A stretch of DNA of 12,356 nucleotides, taken from positions 1 through 12,356 of the forward strand of contig JAMCQY010000065.1 in NCBI GenBank assembly GCA_023381945.1. Reading direction: 5' to 3'. This DNA is from Deltaproteobacteria bacterium (GTDB lineage: Bacteria; Desulfobacterota; Desulfobaccia; Desulfobaccales; 0-14-0-80-60-11). The translations under genes and the position numbers were made by a program. The notes under the pieces are model-generated. The model worked only from the letters and a program-made list of their open reading frames with translations, was not told the origin of the DNA and did no database searches. How positions within the stretch are numbered: position 1 is the stretch's first letter; each line of letters opens with the position of its first letter. Of this stretch, positions 1-5,763 are shown piece after piece.

Positions 1-132
1 CAACAGGAATAGGAGGCCCCATCCTGTCAGATGGAACCTCCCCATGATATTGGGAGGCAATTGCTTCAACTCAATGCGGGGTGAGCGATCCGTTCCCGAA
101 ATATCAATTTTTGAGACGGTTTCGAAGCGCAT
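1..132 (-). CDS. N-terminus of an unidentified protein, cut by the left edge
   Basis: An open minus-strand frame runs from the ATG whose complement is at 130-132 to the left edge with no stop (44 codons). A GGAAGG with suitable spacing lies just upstream of this ATG, which favours it over a second in-frame ATG at 157-159 that has no clear ribosome binding site. The readable protein starts MRFETVSKIDISGTDRSPR, continues hydrophilic to about residue 33, then turns hydrophobic (GWGLLFLL), which could be the start of a membrane segment. I do not recognise the family. It is divergent from cbiD with about 46 bases between them. A plus-strand frame is also open over most of this stretch, so the call is tentative. 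Confidence 0.4.
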   Translation of the reverse strand, partial: MRFETVSKIDISGTDRSPRIELKQLPPNIMGRFHLTGWGLLFLL

Positions 133-146
133 CCCGCCTTCCGGGC

Positions 147-152
147 TATAAT
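147..152 (+). promoter_or_regulatory. Possible -10 box in front of cbiD
   Basis: A perfect TATAAT hexamer lies 27 bases upstream of the TTG start of cbiD. It would place the transcript start near 159-160 and leave a leader of about 20 bases. I see no convincing -35 hexamer at 16-18 bases spacing; a TTGAGA at 111-116 is too far away. A leader this short cannot hold a cobalamin riboswitch, and no B12-box-like sequence is apparent in 1-178. This rests on the hexamer alone. Confidence 0.3.
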
Positions 153-178
153 TCTGCATCTTGGCTTGAGATAAAAAG

Positions 179-1351
179 TTGGCGAACCTCGACCCCGATA
201 ATTTAGACCAGGAGAAACCTCCCCGCCCCCGGAAAGAACTGCGCCAGGGCTTCTCCACCGGCACCGCGGCCGCGGCCGCGGCTCAGGGGGCCTTGTATGA
301 ATTACTGGGTCTCCCTTGTCCGGAACGGGTCGAAGTACCTCTACCCGGCGGGGGCAGCCTGACCATCCCGCTGCACTACCACCGGCGCCGGGATAATCGC
401 GGCGAGGCTGCGGTCATCAAAGATGCGGGCGACGACCCCGATGTCACCAACGGCGCCGAGATCGGCGTCCGGGTCTGGCGCCTGGATGGTAGTGGGGCCG
501 TCGAGGCGGTCGAATTCCATGGCGGCGGGGGCGTCGGCCGCGTGACCAAGCCCGGGCTGGCTCTGGCGGTGGGGGAGCCGGCCATCAACCCGGTGCCCCG
601 GCGGATGATCCGCCGCAGCCTCAGCCTGGTATGGGAACGGGTTTTTCCCGGCCAGCCCATGCGGCTGGGAGTGGAAGTCTTTGTGCCACTAGGCGAGGAA
701 CTGGCCCGGCATACCCTGAACCCGCGGCTGGGGATTATCGGCGGCATCTCGATTTTGGGCACCACCGGGTTGGTTAAGCCTTTTTCACATGCGGCCTACC
801 GGGCCACCATCGTGGCTGGCTTGAAGGTGGCCCGGGCCGCGGGGCTGAAGCGGATCGTCTTCAGCACCGGGGGCAAGAGCGAGTCCCATCTGCAAGCCCT
901 GTTGCCGGAATTGCCGCCGGAAGCCTTCGTACAGATGGGCGATTACGTCCGCTTTGCCCTCAAGACCGCCGGCAATCTGAAGTTTGCCGCGATCACTGTG
1001 GGGGCATTTTTCGGCAAGTCCGTGAAGATCGCCCAGGGCAAGGGGCATACCCATGCTTCTCGGGGTCTGGCCGATTTAAAAAAATTGGGCCGCCTGGTGT
1101 TGGAAACGACCGGCGAAGCAAAGTTGGCCCAGGCAGTTTCCAGAGCCAATACCGGCCGCCAAGCCCTAGAAATTCTGTTGACGGCCCAGGCCTTGCCCGC
1201 GGTGAATGAGGTTGGGAAGCAGATGTTGGCGGCCTTACGCGCCTTCACTGGCCCTGGCCCGGAGTTGACCGGGGTGATTCTGGATTTTGCCGGAAAGCCC
1301 TTGTGGCGGGGCGAGGATCTCACGCAAAGGCGCAAACAAAATAATATCTAA
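179..1351 (+). CDS. cbiD: CbiD, cobalt-precorrin-5B C1-methyltransferase
   Basis: CbiD methylates C-1 of cobalt-precorrin-5B with S-adenosylmethionine in the anaerobic cobalamin pathway. The protein has 390 residues, close to the usual ~370-390. The family's N-terminal signature is at residues 24-36 (GFSTGT followed by an alanine run), an acidic DAGDDPDVTNGAEI segment follows near residue 81, and GGISILGTTGLVKPFS lies mid-protein. An in-frame stop at 167-169 makes the TTG at 179 the first possible start. It has no good ribosome binding site, and no ATG or GTG lies between it and the conserved core, so TTG is accepted with some doubt. The last ~12 residues (LTQRRKQNNI at the end) are encoded by a dispersed octamer repeat and look like an added tail. 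It is the first plus-strand gene of the cobalamin cluster. Confidence 0.95.
   Translation: MANLDPDNLDQEKPPRPRKELRQGFSTGTAAAAAAQGALYELLGLPCPERVEVPLPGGGSLTIPLHYHRRRDNRGEAAVIKDAGDDPDVTNGAEIGVRVWRLDGSGAVEAVEFHGGGGVGRVTKPGLALAVGEPAINPVPRRMIRRSLSLVWERVFPGQPMRLGVEVFVPLGEELARHTLNPRLGIIGGISILGTTGLVKPFSHAAYRATIVAGLKVARAAGLKRIVFSTGGKSESHLQALLPELPPEAFVQMGDYVRFALKTAGNLKFAAITVGAFFGKSVKIAQGKGHTHASRGLADLKKLGRLVLETTGEAKLAQAVSRANTGRQALEILLTAQALPAVNEVGKQMLAALRAFTGPGPELTGVILDFAGKPLWRGEDLTQRRKQNNI
1316..1337. repeat. Octamer repeat forming the 3' end of cbiD
   Basis: Read on the minus strand, this stretch is TGTTTGCG, CCTTTGCG, then TGAGATC, that is, 8-base units ending in GCG followed by a fixed TGAGATC. The same organisation occurs at 8481-8511, where it is intergenic. 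Here it lies inside the reading frame and supplies the last CbiD codons before the stop at 1349-1351. Confidence 0.55.
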
Positions 1352-1354
1352 TGG

Positions 1355-1373
1355 GGCGGCCGTCTCGGCCGCC
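1355..1373. repeat. GC-rich hairpin with TCT loop after cbiD
   Basis: GGCGGCCG, TCT, CGGCCGCC form a perfect 8-bp stem with a three-base loop, 4 bases after the cbiD stop. No T-run follows, so it is a poor intrinsic terminator. It could stabilise the 3' end of the upstream message or be a dispersed palindromic repeat. A related hairpin with CGTCTC at its tip lies after cbiP at 7275-7307. Confidence 0.6.
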
Positions 1374-1384
1374 GGTGTTGGTTT

Positions 1385-1404
1385 GGCGGGCAGGGACGCC
1401 CGCC
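1385..1404. repeat. Second GC-rich hairpin between cbiD and cbiET
   Basis: GGCGGGC, AGGGAC, GCCCGCC form a perfect 7-bp stem with a six-base loop, 11 bases after the previous hairpin. The form resembles short palindromic repeats dispersed in many GC-rich genomes (established knowledge in general terms; no copies could be counted here). No T-run follows. Confidence 0.6.
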
Positions 1405-1415
1405 CTACCATAAAA

Positions 1416-1436
1416 AGCTGATAGCTGAGAGCTACT
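1416..1436. repeat. Heptamer array directly before cbiET
   Basis: Three units with an exact 7-base period, AGCTGAT, AGCTGAG and AGCTACT, end one base before the ATG of cbiET. The array occupies the place of the ribosome binding site; the only SD-like element is a weak GAGAG inside it. Confidence 0.65.
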
Positions 1437-1437
1437 T

Positions 1438-2679
1438 ATGATCCCGGTTCAAGTAGTAGGTTGGGGCATGTCCCCGGAAGACCTGACGCCCAAGGTCAGG
1501 GAGATCATCCGGAAGGCCCAGGTGCTGGTGGCCGGGCGGCGCCTGCTTGACTATTTTCCGGATCATCCGGGCCAGACTATCCTCCTGGGGAAGGACCCGG
1601 AAACCACCTTGGCCCAACTGCCGGCCCTGGCGACGAAACTTCGAGTAGTGGTGCTGGCATCCGGCGATCCCAACTTTTACGGCGTCGGTCCCCTGGTAGT
1701 AAAGGTCCTGGGGGCTGAGAGGGTGGTTATTCATCCCAATGTTACCGCTGTGCAGGCGGCCTGCGCCCGCCTGAAGCTCCCTTGGCAGGACGCCGTAGTG
1801 GTCAGCCTCCATGGCCGCCCCTGGACCTATCTGGAAGTGGCCCTGAACCGGGCTGCGGACAAGTTAATTATTTATACGGACCCGGAACATACCCCGGCGG
1901 CCATCGCTGGTTTTTTATTGGAGCGCGGCCACAGTGAGGCCCGGCTCTGCGTCCTGGAAGACCTGGGCCTGGCCGCCGAACGCCTCACCTGGCTCAGCCC
2001 GGCTGAGGCTCGAGAGCGGGAATTTTCACCTCTGAATATGGTGGTAATCCTAATCGGGGAGGATAGACAGACTCAGACCCCGGCGGCCGAAAACTTGCGC
2101 CGGTTGCATCTGGGGTTCCCGGAGGAGGCTTATGCCCATCAGGGCGGCCTCATCACCAAGACCGAGGTGCGGGCCGTAGCCCTGGCGAAGTTGCAACTTT
2201 ATCCCGGCCTGACCCTGTGGGACTTGGGTGCGGGCTGCGGTTCGGTGGGCCTGGAGGCCAGCCTGCTGTTGGGGAACGGCCGGATTATTGCAGTGGAGCA
2301 GGACCGAGAAAGGGCTGCCCAAATCAGGGCAAATGCCGATAAGTTCGGAGTGAAGATTCTGGAGGTGATCTGTGGTCGCGCTCCTGGGTGCCTGGCAGGC
2401 TTACCCGACCCCCAGCGGGTCTTCATCGGCGGCGGCGGCCAGGATTTGCCGGGGATTTTAGAGGCGGCGATCGATCGCCTGGAACCGGGCGGCCGGCTGG
2501 TGCTCACCGCCACCCTGCTGGAGACCCTGGAAACGGCCCGGGCGATGTTGGCCACAGCCGGTTGGCAAATAGAAATCACCCAGATCCAGGTGAGCCGCTC
2601 CCGCCCGCTGGCCGGAGGAAATTATCTACAGGCCTTGAATCCGGTGTGGATTGTGACCGGGAAAAATCAGCAGGTTTGA
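1438..2679 (+). CDS. cbiET: CbiET fusion: cobalt-precorrin-7 C5-methyltransferase and cobalt-precorrin-6B C15-methyltransferase/decarboxylase
   Basis: This 413-residue protein joins two enzymes that are separate in Salmonella (a CobL-like arrangement). The N-terminal CbiE half (about 1-205) is a class III (tetrapyrrole) methyltransferase: VVGWGMSPEDLTPKV at the N-terminus and ASGDPNFYGVGP near residue 74. The C-terminal CbiT half (about 215-410) is a class I Rossmann methyltransferase with the SAM loop DLGAGCGSVGLEAS at 262-275 and an acidic AVEQDRE after the next strand. CbiE methylates C-5; CbiT methylates C-15 and decarboxylates the C-12 acetate. The linker around residues 205-220 is short. 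The ATG at 1438 immediately follows a heptamer repeat array rather than a normal ribosome binding site. An inverted repeat separates the gene from cbiF. Confidence 0.94.
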   Translation: MIPVQVVGWGMSPEDLTPKVREIIRKAQVLVAGRRLLDYFPDHPGQTILLGKDPETTLAQLPALATKLRVVVLASGDPNFYGVGPLVVKVLGAERVVIHPNVTAVQAACARLKLPWQDAVVVSLHGRPWTYLEVALNRAADKLIIYTDPEHTPAAIAGFLLERGHSEARLCVLEDLGLAAERLTWLSPAEAREREFSPLNMVVILIGEDRQTQTPAAENLRRLHLGFPEEAYAHQGGLITKTEVRAVALAKLQLYPGLTLWDLGAGCGSVGLEASLLLGNGRIIAVEQDRERAAQIRANADKFGVKILEVICGRAPGCLAGLPDPQRVFIGGGGQDLPGILEAAIDRLEPGGRLVLTATLLETLETARAMLATAGWQIEITQIQVSRSRPLAGGNYLQALNPVWIVTGKNQQV

Positions 2680-2721
2680 AGCGAAAATATTTCTGAAATC
2701 AATTAAGACACCGCTATATGG

Positions 2722-2818
2722 ACTTTTTCACCCCCCTTTTCTAAAGGGGGGCAGGGGGGATTATAATAAGCTTTCTATAATCCCCCTAAATCCCCCTTTA
2801 GAAAAGGGGGACTTAAAT
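2722..2818. repeat. Large inverted repeat between cbiET and cbiF (MITE-like)
   Basis: Two arms of about 34 bases, roughly 2731-2765 and 2776-2811, are near-perfect inverted copies around a ~10-base loop. The right arm contains AATCCCCCTAAATCCCCC then TTTAGAAAAGGGGGACTT; the left arm is its complement with a few changes. The arms meet with their AATCCCCC ends inside. Each arm also has its own dyad (CCCCCTTT / AAAGGGGG). Transcribed, it would give a strong stem within the cluster message. It encodes no transposase. A related element in the reverse arrangement is at 12241-12332. Confidence 0.75.
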
Positions 2819-2845
2819 TACTGATGTCTAAGAAAAAAGGTTGAT

Positions 2846-3634
2846 ATGACTGAACGCCATCCCGTCATCTTTTTGGGGGCCGGGCCGGGAGACCCGGAGC
2901 TGATTACGGTCAAAGGGCAAAAGGCCCTGGCCCAGGCGGACGTGATCCTGTATGCCGGTTCCCTGGTGTCGCCGGCGGTGCTGGGTTGGGCCAGGCCGGA
3001 AGCTAAGCTGATCGACACCGCGCCCCTGAACCTGGAGCAGATCACCAATGGCCTCATTCAGGCGCACCGGGAAGGCAAGCGGGCTTTGCGGGTCCATTCC
3101 GGCGATACCGCCCTGTTCAGCGCCATCCAGGAGCAACTGGAAATCCTGGAAAGGGAGCAGATTCCCTGTATGGTGATCCCCGGGGTCACGGCCGCGGCCG
3201 CTGCGGCCGCCGCCCTGGCCCAGGAACTCACCCTGCCGGAGGTCACCCAAACCGTGATCCTGACCCGGGCCCCGGGGCGCACCCCGGTGCCGGAGCGCGA
3301 GGCCCTGGGGGACTTGGCCCGGCATAGGTCCACCATGGTCATCTATCTCAGCATCAAGCTGATCGATAAGGTAGTGGCCGAACTTAGCCAGACCTACGGC
3401 CCGGAGACTCCGGCAGTGGTGGCCTACCGGGTGAGTTGGCCGGACCAGCTTATTATTCGCGGTACTCTGGCCGATATAGCTAACCGGGTGAGGCAGGCCG
3501 GGATCGAGCGCCAGGCCTTGATCCTGGTGGGGCCCGCTTTGGCCGCGCGGCAAGGAGCACTCAAGGCTCAATCCAAACTCTATGACAAGACCTTTGCCCA
3601 TGGATGGCGCCCCGGAATATCCGGGGAGAAGTGA
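2846..3634 (+). CDS. cbiF: CbiF, cobalt-precorrin-4 C11-methyltransferase
   Basis: CbiF transfers a methyl group from SAM to C-11 of cobalt-precorrin-4. The 262-residue length is normal for the family. It is a class III methyltransferase: GAGPGDPELITVKG from residue 11 is the first glycine loop, HSGDTALFS at 84-92 is the substrate/SAM motif, and VIPGVTA at 110-116 begins the next loop. The C-terminal region has VAYRVSWPDQLIIRGTL and ALILVGPAL, as expected for CbiF/CobM and not CbiE or CbiH. AAGG five bases before the ATG at 2846 is a good ribosome binding site. A six-codon ORF (2823-2843) ends two bases before the start but has no binding site of its own. The stop is followed 9 bases later by cbiG, so co-translation with cbiG is likely. 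Confidence 0.96.
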   Translation: MTERHPVIFLGAGPGDPELITVKGQKALAQADVILYAGSLVSPAVLGWARPEAKLIDTAPLNLEQITNGLIQAHREGKRALRVHSGDTALFSAIQEQLEILEREQIPCMVIPGVTAAAAAAAALAQELTLPEVTQTVILTRAPGRTPVPEREALGDLARHRSTMVIYLSIKLIDKVVAELSQTYGPETPAVVAYRVSWPDQLIIRGTLADIANRVRQAGIERQALILVGPALAARQGALKAQSKLYDKTFAHGWRPGISGEK

Positions 3635-3643
3635 GACACCGCA

Positions 3644-4693
3644 ATGCCCAACAGAGAAATAAACACCCGGGTAGTAGCCCTGACCCCCAGGGGCGCGGCC
3701 CTGGCCCGGGACCTGTGCCAGGGACTGCCTAAGGCCGGCTGCTGGCTGCCTAAGACTCTGGCCGCCGGCGATCCCAAAGTGAAAACCTTCGACCGCGTGG
3801 CCGCGGTTTTTCAGGAAGCCTTCCAGCAAGGCCAAAACCTGGTGTGCATCATGGCCGCGGGCATTGTGGTGCGCGGCATTGCCCCACACCTCACGGGCAA
3901 GGATAAGGACCCGGCGGTGGTGGTGGTGGACGAGGCCGGCCGTTTTGCCATCTCCCTACTTTCCGGTCATTTAGGCGGCGCCAACGAACTGACCCGCCAG
4001 GTGAGCCAGATTCTCAATGCCACGCCGGTGATCACCACTGCCTCCGATGTTCAGGGGTTGCCCTCTCTGGATTTGGCGGCAGCGCGGGCGGGACTCGCCA
4101 TCGAGAACCTGGCCGCGGTCAGCCAGGTGCAAATGGCGCTGTTGTCCGGCCTGAAACTGCGGCTGGTAGACCCGGACGGCTATCTGGCCGACGTCGCCGC
4201 GGAATACCCCGATATGTTTACCCGCGAAAACCACCTGGATACTGCCCTGGCCGATGGCTGGCCCGGGGTGTACGTCGGTTTTCGGCAGCGTGCCTGGCCC
4301 AAACACTGGCTGGTGCTCCGCCCCAGGAATCTGGTGGCGGGCCTGGGGTGCCATAAAGGCACACCGGCGGCGGAGATCCTGGGCTTTATCAAAGACACCT
4401 TTAAAAAAGAGCGGCTTTCCCTGGCGTCCCTGAAGGCCTTAGCCACCGTAGAACTGAAAAAGGATGAGCCGGGCCTGAAGGAAGCGGCCGCCAGGCTGGG
4501 AGTAGAATTCATATGGTTTACCAAGGAAGAATTGCAGGAGGTCGAGGTCCCCAATCCCACCCCGCAACTGATGCGGCTGGTGGGGGTGGTCAGCGTCAGC
4601 GAAGCCGCGGCCCTCAAAGCCGGGGGAGTGGAGCTGATCCTGACCAAACGCAAGGGGGCCAACGCCACCCTGGCCGTGGCCAAGGTTGCCTGA
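3644..4693 (+). CDS. cbiG: CbiG, cobalt-precorrin-5A hydrolase
   Basis: CbiG opens the delta-lactone of cobalt-precorrin-5A and releases the two-carbon fragment as acetaldehyde; it is characteristic of the anaerobic pathway. The 349-residue protein shows the family's N-terminal and middle portions with SGHLGGANELT at 107-117, followed by ATPVITTASDVQGLPSLD. The C-terminal CbiG domain starts at LVAGLGCHKGTP (from residue 230) and ends LILTKRKGANATLAVAKV. The start is the ATG at 3644; a GGGGAG lies about 14 bases upstream at the end of cbiF, with no better site nearer. The stop TGA (4691-4693) overlaps or abuts the beginning of cbiH, so the two genes are probably translationally coupled. Fusions of CbiG and CbiH are known in other bacteria, and this junction resembles a split version. 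Confidence 0.95.
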   Translation: MPNREINTRVVALTPRGAALARDLCQGLPKAGCWLPKTLAAGDPKVKTFDRVAAVFQEAFQQGQNLVCIMAAGIVVRGIAPHLTGKDKDPAVVVVDEAGRFAISLLSGHLGGANELTRQVSQILNATPVITTASDVQGLPSLDLAAARAGLAIENLAAVSQVQMALLSGLKLRLVDPDGYLADVAAEYPDMFTRENHLDTALADGWPGVYVGFRQRAWPKHWLVLRPRNLVAGLGCHKGTPAAEILGFIKDTFKKERLSLASLKALATVELKKDEPGLKEAAARLGVEFIWFTKEELQEVEVPNPTPQLMRLVGVVSVSEAAALKAGGVELILTKRKGANATLAVAKVA

Positions 4694-4698
4694 GCATC

Positions 4699-5481
4699 GT
4701 GAGCCTGGGACCCGGCTTCCCGGACCATATCATCCCCCGGGCCCGGGCGGCCCTGGATGCGGCCCGGGTAGTGGCGGGCTACCGCACCTATGTTGAGCTG
4801 ATCGAGCCCCTGCTGACCCATCAGGAAGTGATCGCCACCGGTATGAAGGCGGAAGTGCAGCGCTGCCAGGCGGCCATTGACCGCGCCTTGAATGGTGCCC
4901 GGGTGGCCCTGGTCTCCAGCGGCGACGCCGGTATTTACGGCATGGCCGGGCTGGTCCTGGAGATTTGCGCCGCCCGTAACCTGAAGGTAAATCCGCCGGA
5001 CGCCGCGGGCGAGGCTGATTTCCACCTGGAAGTGATTCCCGGAGTGCCGGCTTTGGCCGCAGGCGCGGCGCTTTTGGGGGCGCCGCTGATGCACGATTTC
5101 GCCTCCATTTCGCTGAGCGATCTGCTGACCCCCTGGGAGACCATTCAGAAACGTTTGGAACTGGCGGCCCAGGGGGATTTCGTCATCGTGCTCTATAATC
5201 CCAAGAGCAAAAAACGCCATTGGCAACTGGGGGCAGTGCAGGAGCTGCTGCTGCGCCATAAACCCCCGGAAACCCCGGTGGGCATCGTTTCCCGGGCCAT
5301 GCGCCGGGACCAGGCCGTCACCATTTCAACCCTGGGTAAGCTTACAAATGAACGAGTAGACATGCAGACCGTGGTGATTGTGGGCAATTCCCAGACCTTC
5401 GCTTACGGCCCTTACATGGTTACGCCCAGGGGTTACCTGGCCAAATATCAGGTGACCGAAGCAGGAGCAGGAACCGGCTAA
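4699..5481 (+). CDS. cbiH: CbiH, cobalt-factor III / precorrin-3B C17-methyltransferase
   Basis: CbiH methylates C-17 and drives the ring contraction that forms the corrin-type macrocycle. Class III methyltransferase motifs are present: SLGPGFPDH at the N-terminus, SSGDAGIYGM at about 73-82, VIPGVPALAAGAALLGAPLMHDFAS from about 112, LYNPKSKKR at about 165-173, and a C-terminal VGNSQTF...VTPRGY. The start is uncertain. GTG at 4699 is the first conventional start, but it leaves only two residues before the GPG loop, which trims the first beta strand. CTG at 4690 would give MSIVSLGPG, has AAGG four bases upstream, and would overlap the cbiG stop as CTGA. The frame stays open upstream to 4513, but that part is a shadow of cbiG. 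The stop is at 5479-5481. Confidence 0.93.
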   Translation: MSLGPGFPDHIIPRARAALDAARVVAGYRTYVELIEPLLTHQEVIATGMKAEVQRCQAAIDRALNGARVALVSSGDAGIYGMAGLVLEICAARNLKVNPPDAAGEADFHLEVIPGVPALAAGAALLGAPLMHDFASISLSDLLTPWETIQKRLELAAQGDFVIVLYNPKSKKRHWQLGAVQELLLRHKPPETPVGIVSRAMRRDQAVTISTLGKLTNERVDMQTVVIVGNSQTFAYGPYMVTPRGYLAKYQVTEAGAGTG

Positions 5482-5493
5482 GGGAAAATTATC

Positions 5494-5703
5494 ATGCGCC
5501 GTGGCTTTCTGATCATCATGATCTGGTTCTTGGCCGTGATGCCGGCCGCGGCAGCCGGATATGACGGCGAAACATTTGAACTTGGCGGTCTGAAGGTGGC
5601 GGTCTGGTCGGCAGGTGGCGCAACTGCAGGAAGAGACGGCGGGCGGCCATCATTACGAGAACGGTTACGGCAACGGCTGAATGGAACCCCCAGTGCTGAT
5701 TGA
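5494..5703 (+). CDS. Small exported protein of unknown function, possibly frameshifted
   Basis: The 69-codon ORF begins 12 bases after cbiH with an AGGGAAA ahead of its ATG. Residues 1-22 form a clear signal peptide: basic MRRG, a hydrophobic core, then AAAAG. The mature part starts GYDGETFELGGLKVAVWSAGG. After about codon 40, G/C-ending codons become scarce in this frame, while the +1 frame becomes rich in them and reads VAQLQEETAGGHHYENGYGNG to a TGA at 5678-5680. This suggests an indel near 5605-5620 in an original protein of about 62 residues. The family is not recognised. Its position between cbiH and cbiP suggests co-transcription but not a defined role; it is not CbiN or any cobalt transporter subunit I know. 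Confidence 0.5.
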   Translation: MRRGFLIIMIWFLAVMPAAAAGYDGETFELGGLKVAVWSAGGATAGRDGGRPSLRERLRQRLNGTPSAD

Positions 5704-5731
5704 TTTGGGAAAAGTAATAGATACTTTACGG

Positions 5732-5759
5732 ATAACTGACTACTGGCTACTGACTACTG
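5732..5759. repeat. Heptamer array directly before cbiP
   Basis: Four units with an exact 7-base period, ATAACTG, ACTACTG, GCTACTG and ACTACTG, end four bases before the cbiP ATG. There is no purine-rich ribosome binding site in front of cbiP, so the array takes that position. The complementary type of unit (CAGTAG/CAGTGG) occurs at 10763-10797. Confidence 0.7.
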
Positions 5760-5763
5760 CTTT

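Noticed and set aside
2..151. Plus-strand open frame at the left edge ending at TAA 149-151
   Set aside because: No start or recognisable sequence; the minus-strand frame in the same place has an ATG with a ribosome binding site and is preferred, though weakly.
2823..2843. Six-codon ORF (MSKKKG) ending two bases before cbiF
   Set aside because: Could be a leader peptide, but it has no ribosome binding site and no regulatory codon run.
3188..3222. GCGGCC-rich tract giving an alanine run in CbiF, and a similar one in CbiD at 263-282
   Set aside because: Alanine-rich helices at these places are normal for both families; the DNA repetition follows from GC-rich alanine codons.
2828..3889. 353-codon minus-strand ORF over cbiF and cbiG
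   Set aside because: Antisense to two well-recognised genes; composition is the glycine-, proline- and glutamine-rich type expected from the complement of GC-rich coding DNA, with no recognisable domain.
4513..4698. Upstream extension of the cbiH frame from an ATG at 4513
   Set aside because: It reads MVYQGRIAGGRGPQS and overlaps the conserved C-terminal domain of CbiG; no methyltransferase sequence appears before LSIVSLGPG.
4180..5259. 359-codon minus-strand ORF over cbiG and cbiH
   Set aside because: Lies opposite the conserved motifs of both enzymes and shows no domain; a codon-bias shadow.
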